A stretch of DNA of 64,000 bases from Polyangiaceae bacterium (lineage in GTDB: Bacteria > Myxococcota_A > Polyangia > Polyangiales > Polyangiaceae): positions 285,501-349,500 of the forward strand of contig JAHBVX010000001.1 of NCBI GenBank assembly GCA_019637295.1. Direction: 5' to 3'. Made by a program: the position numbers and the translations under genes. Under the pieces are notes generated by a model. The model was given only the letters and a program-made list of their open reading frames with translations. It was not told the origin of the DNA and did not search any database. The stretch's first letter is position 1. Each line of letters opens with the position of its first letter. This document shows, in pieces, positions 44,448 to 52,623 of this stretch.

Positions 44448-44499
44448 TGAACCGTCGTCTGGCTTTCTCTGCACGCCGCGGGTACGTTGGAGGAGTCCG

Positions 44500-44805
44500 A
44501 TGGTGAACGAAACGAATCCGCCCGGACCACCCGAGATGCCGCGCGGAGGCTGTCTGACTGCCTTCCTCGTGCTGATGATCGTGGCCAATGCCGGCACGGC
44601 GCTGCTGTACTTCCTCAACCCCGGGCCGATCATCGCGCAGTTTCCCCGCCTGGGCGGAGGGCTGCTCGCGCTCTTGGGCGTTGGGATGCTGCTCAACATC
44701 GTGCTGGCCACTTTGGTGTGGCAGTGGCGGCGCGTGGGCGTCTACGGCTTCATCGCGGTCGCGCTGGTCGTGTTCCCCATCAATCTCTACGTGGGATCCC
44801 ACTGA
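44500..44805 (+). CDS. Small membrane protein, unknown
   Basis: This 101-residue protein starts at ATG 44500, 5 nt after GGAGGAG, a strong ribosome site that decides against a longer frame opening at 44425. It has three hydrophobic helices (LTAFLVLMIVANAGTALL, LLALLGVGMLLNIVLATL and FIAVALVVFPINL) and nothing else recognisable. It resembles small DUF-type inner-membrane proteins of unknown role. Confidence 0.65.
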   Translation: MVNETNPPGPPEMPRGGCLTAFLVLMIVANAGTALLYFLNPGPIIAQFPRLGGGLLALLGVGMLLNIVLATLVWQWRRVGVYGFIAVALVVFPINLYVGSH

Positions 44806-44936
44806 TCCGAGCCACCGTCGGGCTCGCCGGCCCCCTGATCCTCGCGCTTCTCGTGCGGCCCAAGTGGGCTCAGTTCAGGTGAACGCACTCTGAGCTAGTC
44901 GTACGCCCAGCAGGCAGGTCGTGGCATGCTGTTCGC

Positions 44937-45905
44937 GTGCGAGTTCGCGTGGTTCGCTGTCACTCCTGCGGTGGCCCCAAGCTGCTGCCGTCGCCGTCCG
45001 CCTACGTGTACTGCGACTACTGCGGCGCCCTGTCGGACTGGGACTTCGGGGCGGCCTGTGCCAAAGGCAACGCGCTCCCGGGGCCGGCGTACGAGGCGTT
45101 GCACCGCCGACTGGCCCCGTTGATCCGAGCGGCGGTGCAGTACCAGGACGTCGCGCGCTGCAAGGCGCTCTACGGGGAGCTGTTCACGCAACACATCTAC
45201 TACTGCCCGTCGTCCTACTCGCCGCGCATCGTAGAGCCGAGCTATCGCGCGCAGTACCTCGACTACTTCACGGACATCATGACCCTGCGTGAGATCGAGC
45301 CCAACGTCGTCCGGCACACCCAGTGGCTCGACCAGCGTATCAGGGAGCTGCGTCAAGCGCAGGCCATGCAAGTCCCGGCGCTGGCCTTGGGCCCGTTTCG
45401 CTTTGCCGTGCTCGGTGCGCCCATGAACGCGCAGTTCCCCGATCAAGCGTTCTGGAACGTGTACACGGCCTTCCGCGCGCAGTATCGGGTACAGCTCCAG
45501 GCCGCCGAGGCGCACGGCGCGCTCGCCAAGTACCCGGACGACGTGAGCTTCGAGCTGCTGGAGCGGATCGGGATCTCCACCTTCGTTCAGGGTTGGCTGC
45601 CGTTCATCTCACCGGCGGCTCAGAGCGCCCTGCTGCACGACGCCAAGCTCAACGACAGCTACGTCGACGTCTCGCCGCCAGCTCTGCAGCTCCGCCGCTG
45701 CGGCGGCTGCGGCGAGCGACTCGACGTGGTGACCGGCGCTCGTCAGGTGATCTGCTTTCGCTGCGGCAACAAGGTGGATGTCCAGGGCGCCGAGTTCCCA
45801 TGCCCGGGCTGCGGCGGACCGTCGAGCGTGCCCCATCGCGCCACCGCGCACACCTGCCCCTTCTGCGGGCTTCGCTCCGAGCGCGCGTTCTCCTGGGGAA
45901 GCTGA
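44937..45905 (+). CDS. Zinc-ribbon protein, unknown
   Basis: This 322-residue soluble protein starts at GTG 44937. It has a CHSCGG then CDYCG pair at the N-terminus, and at the C-terminus three or four CxxC motifs (CGGCG, CFRCG, CPGCG, CPFCG) forming paired zinc ribbons. The middle 200 residues are helical and unrecognised. It may be a metal-stabilised adaptor or nucleic-acid-associated protein. Its stop is 4 bp from the convergent sulfatase gene. Confidence 0.6.
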   Translation: MRVRVVRCHSCGGPKLLPSPSAYVYCDYCGALSDWDFGAACAKGNALPGPAYEALHRRLAPLIRAAVQYQDVARCKALYGELFTQHIYYCPSSYSPRIVEPSYRAQYLDYFTDIMTLREIEPNVVRHTQWLDQRIRELRQAQAMQVPALALGPFRFAVLGAPMNAQFPDQAFWNVYTAFRAQYRVQLQAAEAHGALAKYPDDVSFELLERIGISTFVQGWLPFISPAAQSALLHDAKLNDSYVDVSPPALQLRRCGGCGERLDVVTGARQVICFRCGNKVDVQGAEFPCPGCGGPSSVPHRATAHTCPFCGLRSERAFSWGS

Positions 45906-45909
45906 AGCG

Positions 45910-47871
45910 CTACTTCTGCTTTCGCCCAGGCAGGCGCCCGAAGGTCTGCTTGGCGTGGTCCAGCAAGTCCCCGCAGGCGGCGGGGCCGAGATCCGTCTGT
46001 TCCAGTGGATCCACGTCGAGGTCGTAGCACTTCCAGCCCCGATCCCAGGCCCGCGCCTCGAGCTTCATGTTCTGCCGCATGAACCCCCAGTTCTCGAAGG
46101 CGCAGCTCCACACCCCCGCGCAGTTGGTCATGGGCAGGGCGCGGGTGGTGAGTTCGGGTCGGAGCAAGCTCGTGCCGAGCATCTTCTCCTTGTAGCGCGA
46201 GACCGCGGGGTCGTCCCACAGGCCCATGAGGTCCAAGATGGTCGGCGCGATGTCGACGTGGAAGGTGTAAGCGTCGCGCTTGGACGCCAGATGCTGCTCT
46301 TGCTCACTCGTCAAGATGCCGGCAGGCGCGTCGATGAAGCCCGGGACGTGTATCTCTTCGTCGAAGATGCTGAAGGTGTGTCCCATCTGACCGTGCTCCC
46401 GAAAGGCTTCTCCGTGGTCGCTCGTGTACACGATCACGGTGCGGTCGCCGAACCCGCTCTTCTGAACGTGCTCGACCATCCGGGCCACCTGCATGTCCTG
46501 CTGGTGAACTGCGTTCTGGTAGTGCCGAAAGAAGGATCCGTTCTGGTCCGGCGCCTTGCTGGTGGTGGCCGGTTGGAAGGGCTCTGGCAGCTTCGGGTCC
46601 ACGTGATACGGGTAGTGCACGTTGGACAGGTGAACTACGGCGAAGAACGGCTCGCGCAGCTCGCCGATGTGCGCGGTCACGTGATCCGCGAGCAGGTGCT
46701 CCGGGGCGCCCATGTCGAGGTCCGCCGTGGGCTCCAGCTCCGTCGCGCTCACGAACTGGCTGACCCCCAGGTTCTTCACCCACAGGCGAGCGTTGCCGAA
46801 CATCATGTTCTGGCTCGTCCAGTAGGCGGTGTCGTAGCCTGCGGCGCGCGCGTAGTCGAACAGCAAGGGCCAGGTGTGCAGCGTCTCGCGATCCTCCTGC
46901 GGCCCCACTCCGGACCACAGCACCGCCAGCGAAATGGCCGTACACGAGGCCATCGAGCGCATCTGCGTGAGCGGGAAGCGACGAGGCAGCAGTCGGTTGG
47001 TGTACTCCGTGCGTCGGCAGTTCGGGTCGGGCTCGATGCAGGTCGCGTCGGCGCGCACGCTCTCGAGGATGACCATCAGGACGTTCCGCGGCGAGCTCAG
47101 CTGTGGGGTCATCGCGGCGACCGGGAGCGACTCGCGGGCGCGTGGTCGCATCTGGTTGGATTGGTCGGTCAGGCCCAGCTGGGTACGAATCAGGCCGCCG
47201 ACCGCGTGCAGGTACAGCACGTCCGGCGTGGAGGCTTGAACGTGCCGATACTGCGTGGGGATGAAGAACGCGGCCACGAGCAGCACCGGCGCCAGCGTGC
47301 CGGCGATGCGTGCCGCGCGGGGCCTGGGTCGGATCACCCGGCGCCCGACCACGACCAGCCCGACCGCCACGAGCAACGGAGGCAGCTTCGCCCACAGGTA
47401 GTTGCCGATGTCCGCGAACAGCTGGTTGAAGACGCTATCCATGAAGTTGGACGCGAAGAGGGAGACGTCCACGTTCAGGTACGCGTTGTACTGCTGGAAG
47501 AAGTACTGCTGGCCGCCGAAGGCGAAGGTGGCCCCCAGCACGAACAACACCCCCGCGACCCAACGCAGCGCGCCCCGACGGCGGCTCGCCGCGTAGAGCA
47601 GGGCGCCCCATACCACTACGCTCTCGACCACAGCGGCCGCGTAGGTTGCTCGATACAGGCCCTCGAACTGGGCCAGGCGGTCGCCCCGCCGCGTGACGTC
47701 CTGCGCCACCGCCAGCACGGCCGGGAGGGCGAGCAGCACCGCCGCCCCGATGCGCCGCGCGCGGCGCTGGCGGGCTCGGGCGCGCCGGCGCAGCTCCGAG
47801 ACCTCCCGGGCAGCCGCCGGTTCGGCGCTGACCCGGCCCGATGCGGTATCTTCGACGTCGGCGTTCTGCAC
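45910..47871 (-). CDS. LTA-synthase-like sulfatase membrane protein
   Basis: This 653-residue protein has a basic N-terminus and five or so transmembrane helices within about residues 40-200. A periplasmic alkaline-phosphatase/sulfatase-fold domain follows. The start VLMVILESVRADATC has the metal/nucleophile region, and the metal-binding TSDHGEAFREHG motif comes later. This is the LtaS/OpgB/Cre-type layout, a phosphoglycerol or phosphoethanolamine transferase or sulfatase. The substrate is not predictable from the sequence. GTG 47871 is the start. It follows mlaE by 60 bp on the same strand, but functional coupling is unclear. Confidence 0.78.
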   Translation of the reverse strand: MQNADVEDTASGRVSAEPAAAREVSELRRRARARQRRARRIGAAVLLALPAVLAVAQDVTRRGDRLAQFEGLYRATYAAAVVESVVVWGALLYAASRRRGALRWVAGVLFVLGATFAFGGQQYFFQQYNAYLNVDVSLFASNFMDSVFNQLFADIGNYLWAKLPPLLVAVGLVVVGRRVIRPRPRAARIAGTLAPVLLVAAFFIPTQYRHVQASTPDVLYLHAVGGLIRTQLGLTDQSNQMRPRARESLPVAAMTPQLSSPRNVLMVILESVRADATCIEPDPNCRRTEYTNRLLPRRFPLTQMRSMASCTAISLAVLWSGVGPQEDRETLHTWPLLFDYARAAGYDTAYWTSQNMMFGNARLWVKNLGVSQFVSATELEPTADLDMGAPEHLLADHVTAHIGELREPFFAVVHLSNVHYPYHVDPKLPEPFQPATTSKAPDQNGSFFRHYQNAVHQQDMQVARMVEHVQKSGFGDRTVIVYTSDHGEAFREHGQMGHTFSIFDEEIHVPGFIDAPAGILTSEQEQHLASKRDAYTFHVDIAPTILDLMGLWDDPAVSRYKEKMLGTSLLRPELTTRALPMTNCAGVWSCAFENWGFMRQNMKLEARAWDRGWKCYDLDVDPLEQTDLGPAACGDLLDHAKQTFGRLPGRKQK

Positions 47872-47930
47872 GAGAGGGCCAAACTAAGCACCTCACGCCG
47901 CTCGGGACAACCCGAAGCCGCCGCGCGAGC

Positions 47931-48749
47931 TCACAGGTCCGTGAGCCAATTCGTGATGAAGTAGTTGGCGATCAGGATCGCGACCGCACTCTGCACGACG
48001 GCGCGCGTCGTGGCGATCCCCACGCCGCGCGCGCCGCCGGCGGCGTAAAAGCCTTGGTTGCAGGAGATGGCGCTGATCAAGAAGCCGAAGGTGCACGCCT
48101 TGATCTGCCCCATCCAGAAATCGTCCGTGACCAGCAGCTTCTCGGTGTTCGCGATGAAGGTCCCTGGGTCCACACCGAGCCAGTTGACCGCGACCACCCA
48201 CGCGCCGGTCATTCCCACGCAGGTGTACAGCACGCAGAGCAGTGGCGCCATCAGCACCGAGGCAAACAGGCGTGGAGCGAGCAGGTACTGCACGGGGCTG
48301 ACGCCCATGGTCACCAGCGCGTCAATCTGCTCGGTGACCCGCATGTTGCCGATCTCCGCGGCCATCGAGCTACCGGCCCGGGCGGTGACCATGAGCGCGC
48401 TGAAGACGGGGGCGATCTCACGGGTGAGCGAGATGGCCACGATGGCGCCTACGGTCCCTTCGGCGCCGAACTGGCGCAGGCTGTGGGTCATTTGCAGAGC
48501 CAACACCATGCCGCTGAAGACGCCGGTCAGCGACACGATGAAAATGGACTGCACCCCCACGAAGTCCATCGCGGAGATGAACTGGCTCAGCCGATAGGGT
48601 GGCCTGACCAGCCACCAGACGGTGCGCATGGTGAGCAGCAGGATCTGGCCCAGCGCGTCGAACAGCTTCACCGGCGGGCCGATCAAGGCCGCGACGAAGC
48701 CTTCGGGCTCTACCTTACTCGCTTCCGCCGCTGCCACCCGCGGAGTCAT
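47931..48749 (-). CDS. mlaE: MlaE-family lipid ABC transporter permease
   Basis: This 272-residue permease has five to six hydrophobic helices and the MlaE signature region FSGMVLALQMTHSLRQFG with LTREIAPVFSALMVTARAGSSMAAEIGNMRVTEQIDAL. It carries phospholipids between membranes with an ATPase (MlaF) and MCE protein (MlaD). Neither is adjacent here; downstream is a sulfatase and upstream is tsaE. ATG 48749 overlaps tsaE by 35 nt. Confidence 0.88.
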   Translation of the reverse strand: MTPRVAAAEASKVEPEGFVAALIGPPVKLFDALGQILLLTMRTVWWLVRPPYRLSQFISAMDFVGVQSIFIVSLTGVFSGMVLALQMTHSLRQFGAEGTVGAIVAISLTREIAPVFSALMVTARAGSSMAAEIGNMRVTEQIDALVTMGVSPVQYLLAPRLFASVLMAPLLCVLYTCVGMTGAWVVAVNWLGVDPGTFIANTEKLLVTDDFWMGQIKACTFGFLISAISCNQGFYAAGGARGVGIATTRAVVQSAVAILIANYFITNWLTDL

Positions 48750-49239
48750 ACGGCGCCTCGGGCGCCGGGGCTAGTTCGAGGACGCTTTGCAGGCCGAGGA
48801 GCAGCGCGCGGCTGCGAGCGCCGGTCCCGTAGAGCGCCAGCCGGCGGGGGCGCATCGACCAACGCAGAACTAGCGCGTCGCCACCGAGCACGTCCACGAA
48901 GGGCGCGCCCCACTCCACCACCACGACGGCCCCATCGTCGCGCGCGGCGTCCAGCCCGAGGTCGCGCACCTCGTCCGGGCGCTCCAGACGATACACGTCA
49001 GCGTGGACTAGCCGGGGACGGGTGGCGTGCTCCTGAACCAGCGTGAACGTCGGACTGGTCACCCGCACCCGCTCGGGCAGGCCGAGGGCTCGACACAGCG
49101 CGCGCGTGAAGAAGGTCTTGCCCGCACCCAGCTCGCCGCTGAGCACCAGCAGGTCACCTGGTTCGAGCAGTGGTCCGAGCGCGCGTGCCACGCGGATCGT
49201 GGAGCGGCGCGTGGGGAGCTCGACGACCCCGGCGTTCAC
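48715..49239 (-). CDS. tsaE: tRNA threonylcarbamoyladenosine biosynthesis ATPase TsaE
   Basis: This 174-residue protein has Walker A GELGAGKT near residues 34-41, SPTFTLVQEH, HADVYRLERPDEV and VVVVEWGAPF, all characteristic of TsaE, the ATPase partner in t6A tRNA modification. The GTG at 49239 overlaps the upstream TGA (GTGA); the frame is open upstream but is shadow of the LpoA-like gene. The C-terminal extension of about 30 residues is not conserved in typical TsaE. Confidence 0.88.
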   Translation of the reverse strand: MNAGVVELPTRRSTIRVARALGPLLEPGDLLVLSGELGAGKTFFTRALCRALGLPERVRVTSPTFTLVQEHATRPRLVHADVYRLERPDEVRDLGLDAARDDGAVVVVEWGAPFVDVLGGDALVLRWSMRPRRLALYGTGARSRALLLGLQSVLELAPAPEAPYDSAGGSGGSE

Positions 49240-51116
49240 GGCTTGCCTGCCTCGACGTTCAGCACGCCCAGCTTGCGCCCCAACCGATTGCCTCCCGAGA
49301 ACCCCTTGGCGTCGCTGGTCCATAGCGGGGCCTCCACTCGCTTCAGGCGCTCGAGCACATTGCGATGGTGCGCCGCCACCGCGTCGGGCGCGTCGGTCTC
49401 GAGGGATGGCAACTCCTGCACTGCCACTCGGCCCAGCAACGCTGCATCGTGGCCAAGCGCCGTGTACCAGGACGGGGGGCGGCCCGCGGCCGCGACATGA
49501 GCGCGCAGGCTGGCGGGCGGAGAGGCGGTAGGCACGAGCGGCAAGGACCCCGCGTGCGCGGCGATCACCCCGCGCACGCGCAGCGCTTCGCTCGAGAGCA
49601 CTCCGGCCTCCAGCCCGAGGGCGACGGTCACGTCGAGACCAGCGTTGCGGGCTTCGCGCACGACTTCGCGCGCACACGCCTCGTCCCCGAGCAGCACGAG
49701 ACCGTGGACGCGTTGTCGTTTCCACTCCAGCACGGGGAACCGCGAGCCACCCGCAGCTGCATCCGACTCGCAGCGCACCCCACCGGGTCCTACGCTGACG
49801 ATGGGCTCGAGCTGTCGCGCAGCCAGCGCGCTCATCAAGACCTCCCGCTCCGCCACCGGGTCCGACGCGACCTCGAAGCCAGCGTTGCCCAGGGCGGCGT
49901 CGTCGACGCGTGTCAACACGATCACCGGGATCCCTACCCGAGCCCCATACTTCAGCGCCTGGGTGGCGTCCTTCTCGTCGAGTCCGGCGAGCAGGACCGT
50001 CGCTCCTTCGCCGGCGAGCTGTTCGAGCGCGGTGGTGATCTCGTTCGCGGCATCGTCGGCCGTCACCAAGCCCACCGCTCCCTCTTCGGCAGCGGACCCG
50101 GGCAACCCCAGCGCACGCGTCACCCCCATGACCACCTCGGCCGACCTGCGCGACAGCGTCGTGTTTCGGGTACTGAGCACGAGGCCCACTTGTCGGCCGA
50201 GAACCCGCGGAGCGACGGTGCCGCGGGCGGCCAGCCGCATTAGCGCATTGCCCCGCTCCCCCCGGCGAATGTCCCGCGCGTCGGAAGCGAGCAAGCGACG
50301 CGCGAGTTCACTGTCCGAACGCTCGAGCGCGATACGCACCAGCCGCTCGCGCACGACTTTCAGCAACCACTCCCGCTGATTCGCCCGACTCGAGTCGGCG
50401 CCGAAGCGTTTCTCGTCTCGCTCGAGTTCGCGCATCGCAGCCTCGAGCGGCGTGGTCGGCACTTGCGTGAGATAGCGCTCGATCCGCTGGCGGATGGCCG
50501 TGGTGACGTCCGCGCGACCATCGGCGACCCACTCCAGCATGAACGCGATGGCGTCCTGGTGCCGTCGGGCCGCGAGCGCTGCCATCACGCGCTCTTCCCC
50601 GTGCAGGCTGCGCTCGTCGGGATCGATCAGCTTTCCGGCCAGCGGCTCGAGCAAGCGCAGCGCGAGCTCGGGCTCCCCGGACCGCAACAGAAGCTTCGCT
50701 TCCACCACCGCGCCGAAGTCGCGAGCCGCTCCCACCGCGGGGCGAACGTCTGCGAGCACCGCGCGGGCGCGCTCGGGGAGTCCACGCTCCGCGAGTAGCC
50801 ACGCCAGGTACACCCGCGCGACGTCGGCCTTGGGATCGCTCCGGTGCGCCCGGATGAACTCGTCGAATCGAGCCTCGAGCTCGTGCCGGCGCTCGTCCGG
50901 CAGCGCGAGCCAGCGAGCGTGGATGGCGCGAAACGCCTCCTGGGCCTGCCGGCTGCTGGCCAGGGTCGGGTCGGGTGCGTTCGGGTCCCTGCCGCCGCCC
51001 CCGCACGAGCCCGCGAGGCTGAGCACGCCGACGGCGGCCAGGGTTCGGAGGACAGGGCCGCACCATTGGGTGGAGCCTGCGCTGGCGCGCTCGCGTAAGC
51101 TCCGAGGTCGCTGCAC
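49236..51116 (-). CDS. LpoA/periplasmic-binding-like lipoprotein
   Basis: This 626-residue protein has a lipobox VLSLAGSC, then about 240 helical residues of TPR-like repeats, then a Leu-binding-protein-type fold of about 340 residues. The latter runs from VGLVLSTRNTTLS through ATVLLAGLDEKDATQALKYG and IPVIVLTRVDD. This two-domain layout matches LpoA-type penicillin-binding-protein activators; a solute-binding role is also possible. It is coupled to tsaE by GTGA. The gene is divergent from the 51126 gene with a gap of only 9 bp. Confidence 0.65.
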   Translation of the reverse strand: MQRPRSLRERASAGSTQWCGPVLRTLAAVGVLSLAGSCGGGGRDPNAPDPTLASSRQAQEAFRAIHARWLALPDERRHELEARFDEFIRAHRSDPKADVARVYLAWLLAERGLPERARAVLADVRPAVGAARDFGAVVEAKLLLRSGEPELALRLLEPLAGKLIDPDERSLHGEERVMAALAARRHQDAIAFMLEWVADGRADVTTAIRQRIERYLTQVPTTPLEAAMRELERDEKRFGADSSRANQREWLLKVVRERLVRIALERSDSELARRLLASDARDIRRGERGNALMRLAARGTVAPRVLGRQVGLVLSTRNTTLSRRSAEVVMGVTRALGLPGSAAEEGAVGLVTADDAANEITTALEQLAGEGATVLLAGLDEKDATQALKYGARVGIPVIVLTRVDDAALGNAGFEVASDPVAEREVLMSALAARQLEPIVSVGPGGVRCESDAAAGGSRFPVLEWKRQRVHGLVLLGDEACAREVVREARNAGLDVTVALGLEAGVLSSEALRVRGVIAAHAGSLPLVPTASPPASLRAHVAAAGRPPSWYTALGHDAALLGRVAVQELPSLETDAPDAVAAHHRNVLERLKRVEAPLWTSDAKGFSGGNRLGRKLGVLNVEAGKP

Positions 51117-51125
51117 GAGCGAAGC

Positions 51126-51794
51126 ATGTCACGAGCGAGCGAGTCGTCGTCAAACAATGCGCCCAGGGCAGGCCGCTTGCGCTTGGCCCTGGAGTTCACT
51201 GGCGTGGTGCCGCTCCTGGTCTACGTGCTGCTGCACTTGCTGGACCTCACTCTCGCCATCCGCGCCGAACAGGGCTTCGAGTCGATGATGGCCCGCTCGA
51301 GGTTCGAGGTCGGCTTGGAAGTCCTGCTGCTGTGGCTGCCCCTCGCGGCGCACTCGGCGCTGGGCTTGTGGCAGCTCGCGACCGAGCGGGAGAAGCGCGA
51401 GCGGTTCGGACCGAAGCGCCTCGCGCGCGCGTCGGCGCTTGTGCTGGTGGTGTTCGTGGTCGTACACGTGGCCACGCTGCGCGCGGCCCGAGCGGGGGGC
51501 TCCTTGGCCGACCAAGACGTCTTCTTCCGGCTGATCGAGCAGCTCTCGAGCACGACGTCCTTCGGCATCCCGACCTGGGCCCTCGGCTACACGCTCGGCG
51601 TCGTCGCTTTGGGGCTCCACGTGGGATTGTCCCTGCGTGCGTTTGCCGACGGCCGCGGCTGGCTCAGTCACCCGCGGCTCGGTCGCCCGGTGCGGGTGTT
51701 CACCTGGGTCTTGGGTGTGCTCCTGCTGCTCTGGGGCCTCGATGTGGTGGCCGTCTACGCGACGGGCTCCCACTTCTGGTTCGCGCCGGTGTAA
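51126..51794 (+). CDS. Succinate dehydrogenase cytochrome b558-like membrane protein
   Basis: This 222-residue integral protein has five transmembrane helices and well-placed His residues in LLHLLDLT, AAHSALGLW, VVHVATLR and GLHVGLSL. The four or so helix His are consistent with a di-heme b-type anchor of the SdhC/FrdC b558 type. No flavoprotein or iron-sulfur subunit (SdhA/SdhB) is nearby, so partners must be elsewhere. ATG 51126 starts 9 bp from the divergent lipoprotein gene. Confidence 0.65.
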   Translation: MSRASESSSNNAPRAGRLRLALEFTGVVPLLVYVLLHLLDLTLAIRAEQGFESMMARSRFEVGLEVLLLWLPLAAHSALGLWQLATEREKRERFGPKRLARASALVLVVFVVVHVATLRAARAGGSLADQDVFFRLIEQLSSTTSFGIPTWALGYTLGVVALGLHVGLSLRAFADGRGWLSHPRLGRPVRVFTWVLGVLLLLWGLDVVAVYATGSHFWFAPV

Positions 51795-51806
51795 GCCTGC
51801 TCCTCG

Positions 51807-52241
51807 ATGCTGCGCTGCTATCTGCTCGCCATGTGCTCCGGGGCGTCCCTGGACCAACACTCGAACAACGTGTCGCTCTTCAACCTCGTCGAGCAGATCA
51901 ACGTGCCCGCGGGTGCGTCACCCCCGCCCGGAGGTACCCTGCCGCTCGAGATCCACGCCTATCTTCTGGTGGACGGGGACGATCTAGGGACGTCCTTCGA
52001 GATGCGGTTTGCACTGCGCGCCGACAGCGGCCTCGAAACCTATAGCGACATCTTCAAACATCGCTCCGTAACCGCGCGATATCGCACGCGCACCCTTGGC
52101 TTGCCCGCGCCCCCAGTGCTTGGCAGTTACGAGCTTCGACTGGACCTGCGACGGGAGGGGACCGGAGAGTGGCAGCGCTCGTCGGCCGCATGGCCTCTGC
52201 TGGTGGTCGAGGCCCCCGAACAGACCCCTGTCGTTCACTGA
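51807..52241 (+). CDS. Hypothetical beta-rich protein
   Basis: This 144-residue protein starts at ATG 51807, 12 nt after the cytochrome gene, and is probably in the same transcript. Strand-like segments (SLFNLVEQI, LEIHAYLLVDGDD, YELRLDLRREG) suggest a beta sandwich. The overall pattern recalls the DUF6941 group, but I am not sure. There is no signal peptide and no catalytic motif. Confidence 0.55.
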   Translation: MLRCYLLAMCSGASLDQHSNNVSLFNLVEQINVPAGASPPPGGTLPLEIHAYLLVDGDDLGTSFEMRFALRADSGLETYSDIFKHRSVTARYRTRTLGLPAPPVLGSYELRLDLRREGTGEWQRSSAAWPLLVVEAPEQTPVVH

Positions 52242-52322
52242 TCCGTTTTCCCCTTCCCACCTTCCCATCTGAAGCTATGCTCCGCGTCGAGGGCGGTCAG
52301 AGCCGTCCATCCGTCGGACGAA

Positions 52323-52580
52323 ATGTCACCCCTTCCCGAGTCAAAGCTCCCGAGCGTCACCATCCCAGCTCCTCCCCCGGTGAGTCAGGTGGCGGAGCTC
52401 GGTCAATGGCCAGTCGAGGACGCGATCGAGACCTGGCCCGAGTCGGAGCCCCCGGAGGCGCCCACGGTCGCGCCTCCGCCCCACATCGAACTGCCCGACG
52501 AGCTGCCACCGGACAGCGACGACTTCCGCGACACCATTCCGTCCCCGCCACCGCCCGGCCCGCTCCCGACCATCAAGTGA
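52323..52580 (+). CDS. Small Pro/Glu-rich protein (possible)
   Basis: This 85-residue acidic, Pro-rich open frame starts at ATG 52323 with no signal or hydrophobic part and no Shine-Dalgarno site that I can defend. It fills most of the 380-bp gap before nadA. Low complexity makes coding status doubtful, and it may be non-coding. Confidence 0.35.
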   Translation: MSPLPESKLPSVTIPAPPPVSQVAELGQWPVEDAIETWPESEPPEAPTVAPPPHIELPDELPPDSDDFRDTIPSPPPPGPLPTIK

Positions 52581-52623
52581 GCCGCGGTCGGGTCCGTCCG
52601 TTGCGGCCTCCCAGCGCTGTCCT

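Noticed and set aside
45778-47964. A 728-codon plus-strand frame opposite the sulfatase gene
   Set aside because: It overlaps the sulfatase antisense across its whole length and has no domain, signal or start context; it is a shadow of that gene.
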